In this document: piece by piece, positions 1 to 8,145 of the stretch
How the letters are laid out: each line of letters starts with the position of its first letter
Numbering within the stretch: the stretch's first letter is position 1
From: Anaerolineales bacterium
Lineage (GTDB): Bacteria; Chloroflexota; Anaerolineae; Anaerolineales; Villigracilaceae
Direction: 5' to 3'
Assembly: GCA_015489255.1 (NCBI GenBank)
Contig: WGAD01000018.1
Span: forward strand, 1 to 9,170
Length of the DNA: 9,170 nt
Made by a program: the position numbers and the translations under genes
Notes under the pieces: model-generated
Database searches by the model: none
What the model was told of the DNA's origin: nothing
The model's input: the letters and a program-made list of their open reading frames with translations, nothing else

Positions 1-803
1 ATGAGATGCGGGGGATCAGCCTGCATCCGCTGTCGCCCACCCGCATGGCGGCGGGCATCGACAGTTCCAGCGCGACCGATCTGTTGCCGGTGATGGCCCA
101 GGCCAAGCGTACCAAGCCGGTGGCTGGCTTGTGGCTCACCGAGAGCGGCATGCAGGCCTGGCTTGAAGGAACGTTGCCCGATGCCAGCCGGAACCTGATC
201 GAATCCAGCCGGCTTTGGCTACCCGACGAACGGGTCGGGATCGGCATGGATGGTGCCGCGCGCCGCGCCGATGACGGCAAATTGTTCAGCGTCCAGGCGG
301 TGGCGCTGAAACCGGGTGTCGGTTTCGTCGCCACGGTCGAGGGTGACGGGCTGGCCGACGGCACCGTGGTGCGTCTCGGGGGTGACGGGCGAGGCGCGGT
401 GGTGCGCGGCACCCAAGTGGGGGAAACGGGGGCCGATCCCGAAACTCTGAGTAGGGCAGGGCGTTGTCGGATCGTGCTCCGCACCCCTGGCATCTTCGGA
501 TCCGGCTGGCGCCTGCCTGGCATGGCCGAGGATGGCTGTTTCGAGCTGATGGGCGTGCGTGGTCGCGTGGTGGCCGCCGCCGTACCACGCGCCGAGGTGG
601 TCTCCGGCTGGGATCTGGCCCGTTGGCGGCCCAAATCAGCCCAGCGCGCCGCGCCCGCCGGCAGCGTGTATTGGATCGAGGACTTGAAGGCCACGCAGGA
701 ACAGCTTGGCAAGCTTGCCGACCATGGCCTGTGGCCCGCCGAGGGCTACGATGCCCAGCGACGTGCGGAAGGTTTCAATCGGTTCGAATGGGGAGCATGG
801 TGA
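1..803 (+). CDS. cmr3: Cmr3, type III-B CRISPR RAMP subunit (5' end cut by window edge)
   Basis: This is the C-terminal part of Cmr3, the Cas5-group RAMP subunit that holds the 5' repeat tag of the crRNA at the base of the Cmr complex. The reading frame is open from base 3 to the TGA at 801-803, about 266 residues. Complete Cmr3 proteins are usually about 350-400 residues, so roughly the first third is missing to the left. Family-like segments are a TPGIF..GW..PG stretch at about 483-521 and a GSVYWIEDL stretch at 660-686, both typical of the Cmr3 C-terminal half. The cmr4-cmr5-cmr6 genes downstream strongly support the call. The internal ATG at base 6 is not the true start, because the frame continues upstream of it. 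The stop lies 8 bp from the end of a convergent toxin gene, with no terminator between them. Confidence 0.88.
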   Translation, partial: EMRGISLHPLSPTRMAAGIDSSSATDLLPVMAQAKRTKPVAGLWLTESGMQAWLEGTLPDASRNLIESSRLWLPDERVGIGMDGAARRADDGKLFSVQAVALKPGVGFVATVEGDGLADGTVVRLGGDGRGAVVRGTQVGETGADPETLSRAGRCRIVLRTPGIFGSGWRLPGMAEDGCFELMGVRGRVVAAAVPRAEVVSGWDLARWRPKSAQRAAPAGSVYWIEDLKATQEQLGKLADHGLWPAEGYDAQRRAEGFNRFEWGAW

Positions 804-811
804 TGCGGCGA

Positions 812-1204
812 TCAATCCCAGACGGTCTTCACCGGATACCGGCGGATGTGGTCGTCCGGCGTGACGATGCCCAGCCCGTGCTCGATGGCCTGGCAGATGA
901 GCAGGCGGTCGAAGGGATCTTTGTGGCGCGGCGGCAACTGTTCCAGACGTGCCACATCAGCCGTTTCGATCGGGAGAACGGTCAGTTCCAGCGCCTCGCA
1001 CTGCTCGCGCCAAAACCCGGCAAGGGTCGTGCCATCGGTATCCACGCGCAATCTCCCCTTGCCGTGCTTGATCAGCATCTCCCACAAACAAAGGATGCTG
1101 ACCGCAGTCTCCTCGCGCTCGATCCGCGCGAGAACCGGTTCGGGGACACGCTCGTAGTCCGAGATCAGGAAGAGGAATGTGCAGGTATCGAGCAGCAGGC
1201 TCAT
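812..1204 (-). CDS. VapC-family PIN-domain toxin (Sll0205-like)
   Basis: This is a 130-residue PIN-domain protein, predicted to be the ribonuclease toxin of a type II TA pair. The acidic residues expected of the PIN active site are visible: D6 in LLLDTC, E42 in LWEMLIK, D96 and D99 in HKDPFDR, and D117/D118 in TPDDH. The nuclease is therefore likely intact. The HKDPFDRLL and LWE..IK motifs match the Sll0205-like VapC subgroup, although the usual DTH at the N-terminus is DTC here. The ATG at 1204 is chosen because it overlaps the antitoxin stop by 4 bp (ATGA) and has GAGAGGAA just upstream. An ATG at 1222 would add six residues. The gene is antisense within the Cmr gene set, convergent with cmr3. 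The RNA target cannot be read from the sequence. Confidence 0.87.
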   Translation of the reverse strand: MSLLLDTCTFLFLISDYERVPEPVLARIEREETAVSILCLWEMLIKHGKGRLRVDTDGTTLAGFWREQCEALELTVLPIETADVARLEQLPPRHKDPFDRLLICQAIEHGLGIVTPDDHIRRYPVKTVWD

Positions 1205-1494
1205 TTCCTCTCCGGCTTCCACTCCGGGTTGAGGGGGTCGTTCGGCAGCATCTTTTCGCCGGTGAACAGGCCAAGCAGTTCATCGTCCAGGGGAGCGTTG
1301 AAATCCTCGGATATCCAGACCTTGCCCTTGGCCAGTCCAAAGGGCCGGCGCTTCTTCGGCTTTTCCGGCTCCACCGCCACCAGCCGCGCCACCGGCTTGT
1401 TGCGCCGGGCGATGATGATCTCTTCGCCACGCTCCACGGCGGCCAGGTATTCCGAAAGGTGCGCCTTGGCCTCATGCACATTTACGGTTTTCAT
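1201..1494 (-). CDS. Phd/YefM-like antitoxin of the first TA module
   Basis: This 97-residue protein has an N-terminus (residues 1-40) with the Phd/YefM pattern: VNVHEAKAHLSEYL, then VERGEE, then a strand ending KPVARLV. In this family the N-terminal domain dimerises and binds the operator. The C-terminal tail, here the charged and Pro/Gly-rich residues 45-97, wraps the toxin. The stop overlaps the PIN toxin start by 4 bp, the usual antitoxin-first order with translational coupling. The start at 1494 has AGAGGGA about 8 nt upstream. The upstream spacer is shared with the divergent cmr4 and contains a GGGA/TCCC palindrome that could be the autoregulatory site. The tail is somewhat longer than in minimal Phd antitoxins. 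Confidence 0.87.
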   Translation of the reverse strand: MKTVNVHEAKAHLSEYLAAVERGEEIIIARRNKPVARLVAVEPEKPKKRRPFGLAKGKVWISEDFNAPLDDELLGLFTGEKMLPNDPLNPEWKPERK

Positions 1495-2435
<941 letters not shown>

Positions 2436-2437
2436 CC

Positions 2438-2830
2438 ATGGCACAAACAGCAGAACAAAGGCGTGCCACCCACGCCTGGAATTGCGCCGTCGAGGCAAAA
2501 CGGCGCCTGGAACGGGGCGATACCAAAGATGCCTTCAAAGACTATGTCAATGCGGCCAAAGGCATGCCAGCCCTGATCATGAACAGCGGCCTGATGCAGG
2601 TGATGGCCTACAACCACGGCAAGAAGGAGGAACGCTATAAGCTGCTTTCCGAGCACTTGCGCGACTGGCTGAACCAGTCCATGAATACGCCCAAAGACTT
2701 CGAGCCTTTCATGCAGCATTTGTTGAAAGCGGAACCTGGCGAATTTCAGGCCATTACTGCCGAGGCCTACGCATGGTTGCGCTGGGTGCGGCAGATGGCC
2801 CCGGCGGTGGAACCGGGAGGCGAGGGATGA
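2438..2830 (+). CDS. cmr5: Cmr5, small (Cas11) subunit of the Cmr complex
   Basis: Cmr5 is the small helical subunit that packs along the Cmr4 filament and helps hold target RNA. This one is 130 residues, a normal size. Family-like features are the N-terminal RRATHAWNCAVEAKRRL (about 8-24) and PALIMNSGLMQVMAYN (about 44-59), where the PALI.NSGL..V pattern is typical of Cmr5. The predicted fold is all helical. The ATG at 2438 follows the cmr4 stop by 2 bp, and AGGGAGGA (2422-2429) inside the end of cmr4 is a strong ribosome-binding site, so expression should be coupled to cmr4. The gene ends 5 bp before the end of a convergent PIN-toxin gene. Confidence 0.94.
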   Translation: MAQTAEQRRATHAWNCAVEAKRRLERGDTKDAFKDYVNAAKGMPALIMNSGLMQVMAYNHGKKEERYKLLSEHLRDWLNQSMNTPKDFEPFMQHLLKAEPGEFQAITAEAYAWLRWVRQMAPAVEPGGEG

Positions 2831-2835
2831 AACGG

Positions 2836-3255
2836 CTACTCCAGGCCTCGCAATTTCAGATAGGCCGCACGCGGGTCCAGGATCGGCAGCCTTTCTATGG
2901 TTCCAAGATCCAGCAGCGCCTTGTCGCCGGTGACGAACAGGTCCGCTTTGCCCTTGATCGCCGAATTGATGATCGGCCAGTCGTCGGGGTCGGGGAAATC
3001 CGATGGCGGGTGCCAACTACCGTCCGGGACTTGTCGAAGCTGCCGCAGGAGCTTGTTCACGGTATCCAGTTCGGTGGGGGTCAGGTGGAATTTGTCCGCA
3101 AGAATACGCTGCACTTCAGACTCAATCGCCGGGCAGGTGAGCAGGACAAGCCGTCCGGCATCTTCCAGTCGAATGGCCAGTGCAGCCAGGTCCTGACAAA
3201 GACCACGGGTGCCAAAGGCGGCAATCCAGATATTGCTGTCGAAAAATACCTTCAT
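2836..3255 (-). CDS. PIN-domain toxin of the second TA module
   Basis: This 139-residue protein has the PIN_3 pattern, seen in putative toxin components of type II TA systems. FFDSNIWIAAF at the N-terminus supplies D6. E45/E47 lie in the AIESEV helix. PDPDDWPIINSA (88-99) gives the central acidic cluster, and VTGDKALLDL (108-117) with D111 is followed by ILDPRAAY (125-132). All positions needed for metal binding appear filled, so RNase activity is likely; the substrate is unknown. The start at 3255 overlaps the antitoxin stop by 4 bp (ATGA) and has no clear Shine-Dalgarno, so translation probably depends on coupling. It belongs to a different PIN subfamily from the toxin at 812-1204, so the two modules are not a local duplication. 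Confidence 0.86.
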   Translation of the reverse strand: MKVFFDSNIWIAAFGTRGLCQDLAALAIRLEDAGRLVLLTCPAIESEVQRILADKFHLTPTELDTVNKLLRQLRQVPDGSWHPPSDFPDPDDWPIINSAIKGKADLFVTGDKALLDLGTIERLPILDPRAAYLKLRGLE

Positions 3256-3467
3256 GAGATGTCACGAAAGACATCCTCGTCGGTCAGATACCCCGCAGCC
3301 TCGGCCTTGGGCTGGATCGCCTGGCGTGCCTGCCGGAACAGATACAGCTTGGTTTGCCGCCGCAACATCTCGCGTACCAGGTCGCTCTTGGTGCGATGCT
3401 GGGCGCGGGCCAGCTCGGTGAGGGTCCGGTCCAGCTCGTCGTCCAACCGAATGGTGAGAGAAGCCAT
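3252..3467 (-). CDS. Ribbon-helix-helix antitoxin of the second TA module
   Basis: This is a 71-residue CopG/Arc-type protein. The N-terminus ASLTIRLDDELDRTL (2-16) reads as the DNA-contacting ribbon and first helix, followed by a second helix around RTKSDLVREMLRRQ (25-38). The C-terminal tail (39-71, ending LTDEDVFRDIS) would bind and neutralise the PIN toxin. The start at 3467 is chosen because the ribbon-helix-helix fold begins immediately after it and AAGAGGTG lies upstream. The frame stays open upstream to 3734, but that extension lies over cmr6 and is not family-like. The 4-bp ATGA overlap with the toxin gene shows an antitoxin-toxin operon. Proteins of this class normally repress their own promoter together with the toxin. 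Confidence 0.87.
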   Translation of the reverse strand: MASLTIRLDDELDRTLTELARAQHRTKSDLVREMLRRQTKLYLFRQARQAIQPKAEAAGYLTDEDVFRDIS

Positions 3468-3520
3468 GATGCACCTCTTGGCCTTGAATGTAATACAACG
3501 TCTTACGGAAGTATAACGCC
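3468..3520. promoter_or_regulatory. Divergent control region between TA module 2 and cmr6
   Basis: This is a 53-bp spacer between the divergent antitoxin and cmr6. It is locally A/T-richer than its surroundings. It holds the palindrome TGTAATACA (3489-3497; arms TGTA/TACA around one base) and an imperfect inverted pair GTAATAC (3490-3496) and GTATAAC (3511-3517). TGTA/TACA-type sites resemble operators used by ribbon-helix-helix antitoxins, so autoregulation is a reasonable inference. On the minus strand TATACT (3515-3510) is a plausible -10 element. On the plus strand GGAAG (3507-3511) is the cmr6 ribosome-binding site, 9 nt before the ATG. Promoter positions are not established. Confidence 0.4.
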
Positions 3521-4804
3521 ATGCCCATTCCAGCACTACCCGAATACCTTGGTCAGCAAGATCTTTCCACCGCCTCGCCGGGGATGCGGTTCGGCATGTA
3601 TCTGCCCATCTGGACGGCACGCGCCGATCAGGAGAGGCAGGTAAGGAAAATGGCGGCGGCCAAAAGTCCGCAAGGGCGGGAACTTGCCGAAATCCAGGAA
3701 GAACAGGGCATGGAGGCAGCCATTGACCATGCAAAACGCGCCCGTGGTCGCTTCCCCGGCCTATGGGAAAAGAATGATCATGCCGCCCACGAGGCTTGGC
3801 GAAAAGTTGCCCAACTGGCCCATGATGACCAGCAGCGTGTGAACGCCCTTGTCGAACGCCAAGCCGCCATTGCCGCCGCTCTGGGCGACGATGAGGCGTT
3901 GTTTGTCATCGACGCCCAGTCCACCGCGCCCTTCACTACCGGGTTGGGCAATGAACATCCCCTGGAAAACGGCTTTGCCTTCCTCTGGCCTTATGGTCTG
4001 CCATACCTGCCGGGCAGTGGCGTCAAGGGAGTTTTGCGTCAGGCGGCGCGTGAACTGGCGGGAGTCAGCAAAGCGGCGCAATGGGACGTCCGGTCGGATT
4101 GGACAGAAGCAGCCATTCTGGCCCTGTTCGGCAGTGAGGACAGCAAGGAGGCCCGGCGGGGCGCCTTGAGTTTTTGGGATGTGATTCCCCGTATAGCGGG
4201 CGATCATCTGAGTATCGAGGTAATGACCGGCCATCAGAGCCATTACTACATGAAGGGGCAAACGCCCCATGAATCCGGACAGCCGATACCGGTTTATTTT
4301 CTCACCGTCCCGCCCAAATCCGGCTTCACCTTCCATGTCCTCTGTGACCGCCCGTTCCTACGCGACTTTGCGCCGGAGCTAGCTGAAAATGACCGTTGGA
4401 AAGCGCTGTTGCGACAGGCCTTCGAGCATGCTTTCGAATGGCTGGGATTCGGCGCCAAGACGGCAGTGGGTTATGGCGCCATGGAAACCGACGAAGCAGC
4501 GGCCCGGCAAAGAGAGGAACAGGCAAAACAGGCCGCTTTAGAAAAACTTTCGCCCGAGCAGCAGCAGATCGAGACATTGCGTAAAGTCTTCGACGAAGAG
4601 GTGAAGAAAGGCTCACTGAGCGCCAGCAGCCAGACTCCGGAGAAACGCCTCAAGCTCCTTCAGGTCGCTCTTGAATGGGAGGACAGTGACGTTCGCCGAG
4701 AGGCCGCAGCTCTGATTCGTGAAACGCTGAAGAAGCTGCCATGGAGCAAGAAACAGAAAAAGCAGGGCATCAACGAAAAACTCCAACGCCTTGAGCAGGA
4801 GTGA
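3521..4804 (+). CDS. cmr6: Cmr6, RAMP subunit of the Cmr complex, with long charged C-terminal extension
   Basis: Cmr6 is the Cas7-like RAMP subunit at the head end of the Cmr filament. At 427 residues it is longer than many Cmr6 proteins. Residues 1-124 form an N-terminal, largely helical region. The RAMP core runs from about 125 to 320: STAPFTTGLGNEHPLENG (134-151), YLPGSGVKGVLR (162-173), GALSFWDV (214-221), GHQSHYYMKG (237-246) and the terminal glycine loop LGFGAKTAVGYG (308-319). Residues 323-427 are a Lys/Glu-rich, probably helical tail that is not part of the RAMP fold. The start at 3521 has GGAAG 9 nt upstream. The stop abuts the next ATG (TGAATG), so translation of the Csx1-type gene is probably coupled to cmr6. 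Confidence 0.94.
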   Translation: MPIPALPEYLGQQDLSTASPGMRFGMYLPIWTARADQERQVRKMAAAKSPQGRELAEIQEEQGMEAAIDHAKRARGRFPGLWEKNDHAAHEAWRKVAQLAHDDQQRVNALVERQAAIAAALGDDEALFVIDAQSTAPFTTGLGNEHPLENGFAFLWPYGLPYLPGSGVKGVLRQAARELAGVSKAAQWDVRSDWTEAAILALFGSEDSKEARRGALSFWDVIPRIAGDHLSIEVMTGHQSHYYMKGQTPHESGQPIPVYFLTVPPKSGFTFHVLCDRPFLRDFAPELAENDRWKALLRQAFEHAFEWLGFGAKTAVGYGAMETDEAAARQREEQAKQAALEKLSPEQQQIETLRKVFDEEVKKGSLSASSQTPEKRLKLLQVALEWEDSDVRREAAALIRETLKKLPWSKKQKKQGINEKLQRLEQE

Positions 4805-6016
4805 ATGGAACCCATGGCCAGAGTTCTAATGACCTTCCTCGGCCGCACCCCCAAAGGCGAAACAGGCTATCGCACCACCCGTTACGACTTCGGAGACGGT
4901 GCTGCGGAGGATCCCGTTGCTTTCTTCGGCTGGACGCTGCAAAAACGCCTGCAGCCGGAGAAGATGGTGATCCTGGGAACGGCCGGCAGCATGTGGGATC
5001 ACCTGACTGAAGTCGACTTCGACTTTGGTGCCCTCGCCGAGGACGAGCGCCTGGCGCTGGCGGAAAAGGTGGAACAGCAACAGGTCACCGAGGATGACCT
5101 GCATCCTCTCGAACCACTTCTGGGCGAGCGCCTGGGTTGTAAAGTGTGTTTGCGCCTCATTCCCTACTGTCGTAACGAAGACGAGCAGATCGCCTTGTTG
5201 CGCATACTTGCCGGAGAGGTGGAACCGGACGATCAGGTGGAACTCGATATCACCCACGGATTTCGCCATCTGCCCATGCTCGGCCTGCTGGCGGCGCTGC
5301 ATCTGCGCAAGGTGCGGAGTGCCCGCATCGAACATATCTGGTATGGCGCATACGACCCCGACACCGGCAGGGCACCGGTCCATGAACTGAGCGGGCTGTT
5401 GCGCATCGCCGACTGGATCGAGGCGCTGGCGGTTTATGAACAAACCGGCGATTACGGCGTGTTCGGCAAGCTGATCGGCGGCCAGGTGGGAACATGGCTG
5501 GAAGAAGCCAGCTTTCTGGAAACGGTCAAGCGCATCGGCCAGGCACGATCCCTTTTGCGAAAGGTGCTCCAGAATATCGACCAGTCCGACGACCCCGTGC
5601 TCCTTTTGTTCAGAGACGAACTGAGGCGGCGCATCAGCTGGGCGGAAGGGGACAACTACTATCGCCGTCAGCGTGAACTGGCATTCGAATACCTCCACCG
5701 GGAACGTTTCCTCGACGCCATCCTCACCGGTTGGGAGGCTTTCACCACCAGATTGCAGCGCGAGCGGAACGTCCCGCTCGATCCTGACAACCACCAGCAC
5801 CGGGAAGGGGTGCGCGAAGAGTTCGATCGCCATGAGCGGAACAGGAAACCCCGAAGTTCCCTTTACCGAGCTTACGACACCCTGCGCAGGCTGCGGAATG
5901 CAGTGGCACACGGCAGCCAACCCAAAGGCGAAGAGGTGCAGCGTGCCCTGGGTAGCAGGGAGGAAATGAAGGGTTTGCTGGAAAAGCTGTTTTCCGAATT
6001 GTTGCCGCCTGACTAA
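4805..6016 (+). CDS. csx1: Csx1-type CARF-HEPN ribonuclease (Csx2/TM1812-like family)
   Basis: This is a type III accessory effector. Its CARF domain should bind cyclic oligoadenylate and activate a C-terminal HEPN RNase that cuts RNA non-specifically. It has 403 residues. The CARF part shows VLMTFLG (7-13), VILGTAGSMWD (55-65) and the signature DITHGFRHLP (148-157), characteristic of the Csx2/TM1812 (TIGR02221-like) branch. The HEPN motif R-x4-H is RNAVAH (R364, H369) near the C-terminus, so the nuclease looks intact. The ATG at 4805 directly abuts the cmr6 stop, with AGGAG only 3 nt away. The ATG at 4814 gives a 400-residue protein beginning MARVLMTFLG, which fits the family N-terminus better and sits 12 nt from the same site. 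Ligand size (cA4 or cA6) cannot be read from the sequence. Confidence 0.93.
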   Translation: MEPMARVLMTFLGRTPKGETGYRTTRYDFGDGAAEDPVAFFGWTLQKRLQPEKMVILGTAGSMWDHLTEVDFDFGALAEDERLALAEKVEQQQVTEDDLHPLEPLLGERLGCKVCLRLIPYCRNEDEQIALLRILAGEVEPDDQVELDITHGFRHLPMLGLLAALHLRKVRSARIEHIWYGAYDPDTGRAPVHELSGLLRIADWIEALAVYEQTGDYGVFGKLIGGQVGTWLEEASFLETVKRIGQARSLLRKVLQNIDQSDDPVLLLFRDELRRRISWAEGDNYYRRQRELAFEYLHRERFLDAILTGWEAFTTRLQRERNVPLDPDNHQHREGVREEFDRHERNRKPRSSLYRAYDTLRRLRNAVAHGSQPKGEEVQRALGSREEMKGLLEKLFSELLPPD

Positions 6017-6021
6017 TATCC

Positions 6022-6050
6022 ATTCCCCCTTTCCTCAGAAGCGGGGGAGA
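6022..6050. repeat. GC-rich hairpin, REP-like, between csx1 and cad1
   Basis: The 47-bp gap holds an imperfect hairpin. CCCCC (6025-6029) pairs with GGGGG (6043-6047), with an inner TTC/GAA stem closing a CTCA loop and a bulge between the two stems. No T-run follows, so it is not a typical intrinsic terminator. The C-rich arm and the GCGGGGGAGAGGG side resemble short intergenic palindromes that are abundant in many proteobacteria. The right flank GAGAGGG (6047-6053) also serves as a possible ribosome-binding site for the gene at 6064. It may modulate RNA stability or attenuate expression between the two effector genes. Confidence 0.4.
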
Positions 6051-6063
6051 GGGTTCACATAAC

Positions 6064-8145
6064 ATGACTACCTACACCGATACGAATATTTTGTTATGTA
6101 CCCTCGGCCAAAGCTGGGCGGTGATTCCTGAAGCCTTCGCTCTGCTCGATCCTGGGCGTTGCCCGATCTATCGCCATCACCCTGATCGTGTTGCACTCGA
6201 CAAGCTCCGTCGTGACCACCAGCTTCAAGCCGTTCATGAGATCTGGGTCTGCACCACCGATGATCCGGGGCTCGACGAAGGCCTGGCGCGACTGAAACAA
6301 TGGCGCGACCGACTCCTGCCGGAAATGCCCTTGCGCATCTGGCGCACCGCCGAGGTCCAGGACGTGGCCGATCAGGTGGCCGGTGACCAGGTGCGCGAGC
6401 TGATCTACCGGGCTGTTTTGCTGGCTTCGGAGCGCACGGGGAAGGAAGGACGGCTCTATCTCTCCCTGGCCGGCGGGCGTAAAACCATGTCGGCTGATTT
6501 GCAGCGCGCCGGCATGCTGATCGGCTGTTCGGCTTTGTTGCATGTGATTGCACCACCTGTCGGCCGCATGACACAGGCGATGAAAGCCGCCGAACCCGAA
6601 ACCTTCACCCGCCCGCTGACGCCGGACGACTGCGACGGACTACTGCCGCTGGTGGTGGGGCAGGGGCGTCGCAGCGAGCTGCTCGACATTCAGGAGCCCG
6701 GACGCAGTCCCATCACCAGCGACTGTTTTCCGCTGCCTGAAAACGGCGGCGCTTTTGTGTGGGACCGTCAAAGCCCTTCTCTGCCTGAAGAGATTGAACA
6801 ACGGGAGCGGGAAGGCTCCCGCCTGCTGGGAAACTTTGTCCAAATCCTGGCGCGCACGGAACATCACGAAAACTGGCGCGCCCTCTACCGCCTGTCACCC
6901 TCAGTGATCGAACGGCTGCGACGAACCCGGCTCTGTGATGTGCCTCGTTCACTGATCGAAAAGCTGCCCAAAGCCGACCTGCATCGTCACATCGGTGGAT
7001 GCCTGGACCTGGACGGCCAGCGCCGGGTGGGACAGGCCATCTGGGCGGCAATGACCTCCCTGGAGCGTGACCAGGCGCTTCGCCAGGTAAAACCTCTGCT
7101 CAAAGCGCGTGAATGGGAATGGAACTGGCCGGCGCTGCTCAAAGAAAAAGGTCATCGCGCCCATAATGCTGCTGCGCTCCTGGTCGAGGCTACAAACGAA
7201 CAATTGCAACACAATCTCTATGAAGTGACCGAACCCCGCCATGGCCTTCAGGACAGCGAACGTGGTTTTGCCGCCTACGAGCGACCCGGAGAACTCAGCG
7301 GGTCGGCCGTGCTCGGCCATCCCGCGGCGCTCGAACCCTATGCACGGGAGTTGCTGAAAGCGGCCAGAGCCGAAGGCCTGCGTTATCTGGAATTGCGCGG
7401 CAGTCCACAAAAGTATCGTGAAACCCTGCCTGAGCAAATCGAATTTCTCCGCCGGATACGGGCGGTTGCCCGAAAATATGAAGAGATCACCTTGGGGTTC
7501 ATCATCATTGCCGATCGGCGCAGCCCCAAAACCTTGCCAGAGGTGGTTCAGCTGGCGATCGCTGCCAGGGAAGAACTCGATGACTTCGTGGTGGGCCTGG
7601 ATCTTGCCGGGGATGAAAAACAAGATGCCGCCGATGCACCCGGGCAGATCGCCCAGTTGTTCGAACCCGCATTCCGGGAATGTCTGCCCATCACCATCCA
7701 TGCAGGTGAAGGCACGCCTGCCGACAAAATATGGGAAGCCGCCTACCATCTCCATGCCGACAGGATCGGCCATGGCTTGACCCTGAAGGACCACCCCAAG
7801 TTGCTTCAACGCTTTCGCGATCGGGGCATCTGTATCGAAATGTGTCCCACCTCCAATGAAGAAGTGGTCGGTTACGGTCGAGATCGCTCCTACCCCTTGG
7901 CTGATTACTGGCAGCAAGGCGTGCCTCTTGCGCTGTGCACCGACAATCCAGGCATCAGCCGCACCGATGCCACCGGGGAACTCTACAAAGCCGCCGAGTT
8001 CTGGCCGGAGATGACGCTCTGGGATGCCCTGGCCATCGTCAAGCAGGGCTTTACCCACGCCTTCGTTCCCATGAAACGAAGGGAAAAGATGATCAAGACG
8101 GTGGATCACCAGATTTATGAGTGGGTGCTCGATTCAACCCAATGA
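6064..8145 (+). CDS. cad1: Cad1-type CARF-adenosine deaminase effector
   Basis: This is a 693-residue fusion of a CARF sensor to an adenosine deaminase-like enzyme, the plan of CRISPR-associated adenosine deaminase (Cad1). In characterised Cad1, cyclic oligoadenylate binding to CARF triggers deamination of ATP to ITP. The CARF domain covers about 1-200: NILLCTLGQSW (8-18), VCTTDDPGLDEGL (62-74) and the signature SLAGGRKTM (134-142). A linker of about 100 residues follows. The deaminase (about 295-693) shows LHRHIGG (306-312; metal ligands H307, H309), GLDLAGDE (511-518), HAGEG (546-550; H546, catalytic E549), RIGHG (567-571; H570), MCPTSN (593-598) and CTDNPG (625-630; D627). All zinc and catalytic residues are present. 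Mouse-ADA D19 and D296 are replaced by G311 and N628. The gene lies 47 bp after the csx1 stop, same strand. Confidence 0.92.
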   Translation: MTTYTDTNILLCTLGQSWAVIPEAFALLDPGRCPIYRHHPDRVALDKLRRDHQLQAVHEIWVCTTDDPGLDEGLARLKQWRDRLLPEMPLRIWRTAEVQDVADQVAGDQVRELIYRAVLLASERTGKEGRLYLSLAGGRKTMSADLQRAGMLIGCSALLHVIAPPVGRMTQAMKAAEPETFTRPLTPDDCDGLLPLVVGQGRRSELLDIQEPGRSPITSDCFPLPENGGAFVWDRQSPSLPEEIEQREREGSRLLGNFVQILARTEHHENWRALYRLSPSVIERLRRTRLCDVPRSLIEKLPKADLHRHIGGCLDLDGQRRVGQAIWAAMTSLERDQALRQVKPLLKAREWEWNWPALLKEKGHRAHNAAALLVEATNEQLQHNLYEVTEPRHGLQDSERGFAAYERPGELSGSAVLGHPAALEPYARELLKAARAEGLRYLELRGSPQKYRETLPEQIEFLRRIRAVARKYEEITLGFIIIADRRSPKTLPEVVQLAIAAREELDDFVVGLDLAGDEKQDAADAPGQIAQLFEPAFRECLPITIHAGEGTPADKIWEAAYHLHADRIGHGLTLKDHPKLLQRFRDRGICIEMCPTSNEEVVGYGRDRSYPLADYWQQGVPLALCTDNPGISRTDATGELYKAAEFWPEMTLWDALAIVKQGFTHAFVPMKRREKMIKTVDHQIYEWVLDSTQ

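Noticed and set aside
3468..3734. N-terminal extension of the ribbon-helix-helix antitoxin to an upstream start
   Set aside because: The extension overlaps the start of cmr6 and adds non-family sequence. The fold begins at the ATG at 3467, which has a good Shine-Dalgarno.
4826..5920. A long minus-strand open frame (364 codons) opposite the Csx1-type gene
   Set aside because: It mirrors the coding strand of a gene with clear CARF and HEPN motifs, shows no recognisable domain and has no clear ribosome-binding site.
6949..8109. A long minus-strand open frame (386 codons) opposite the deaminase domain of cad1
   Set aside because: It lies wholly over conserved deaminase motifs on the other strand, and its own translation has no family pattern.
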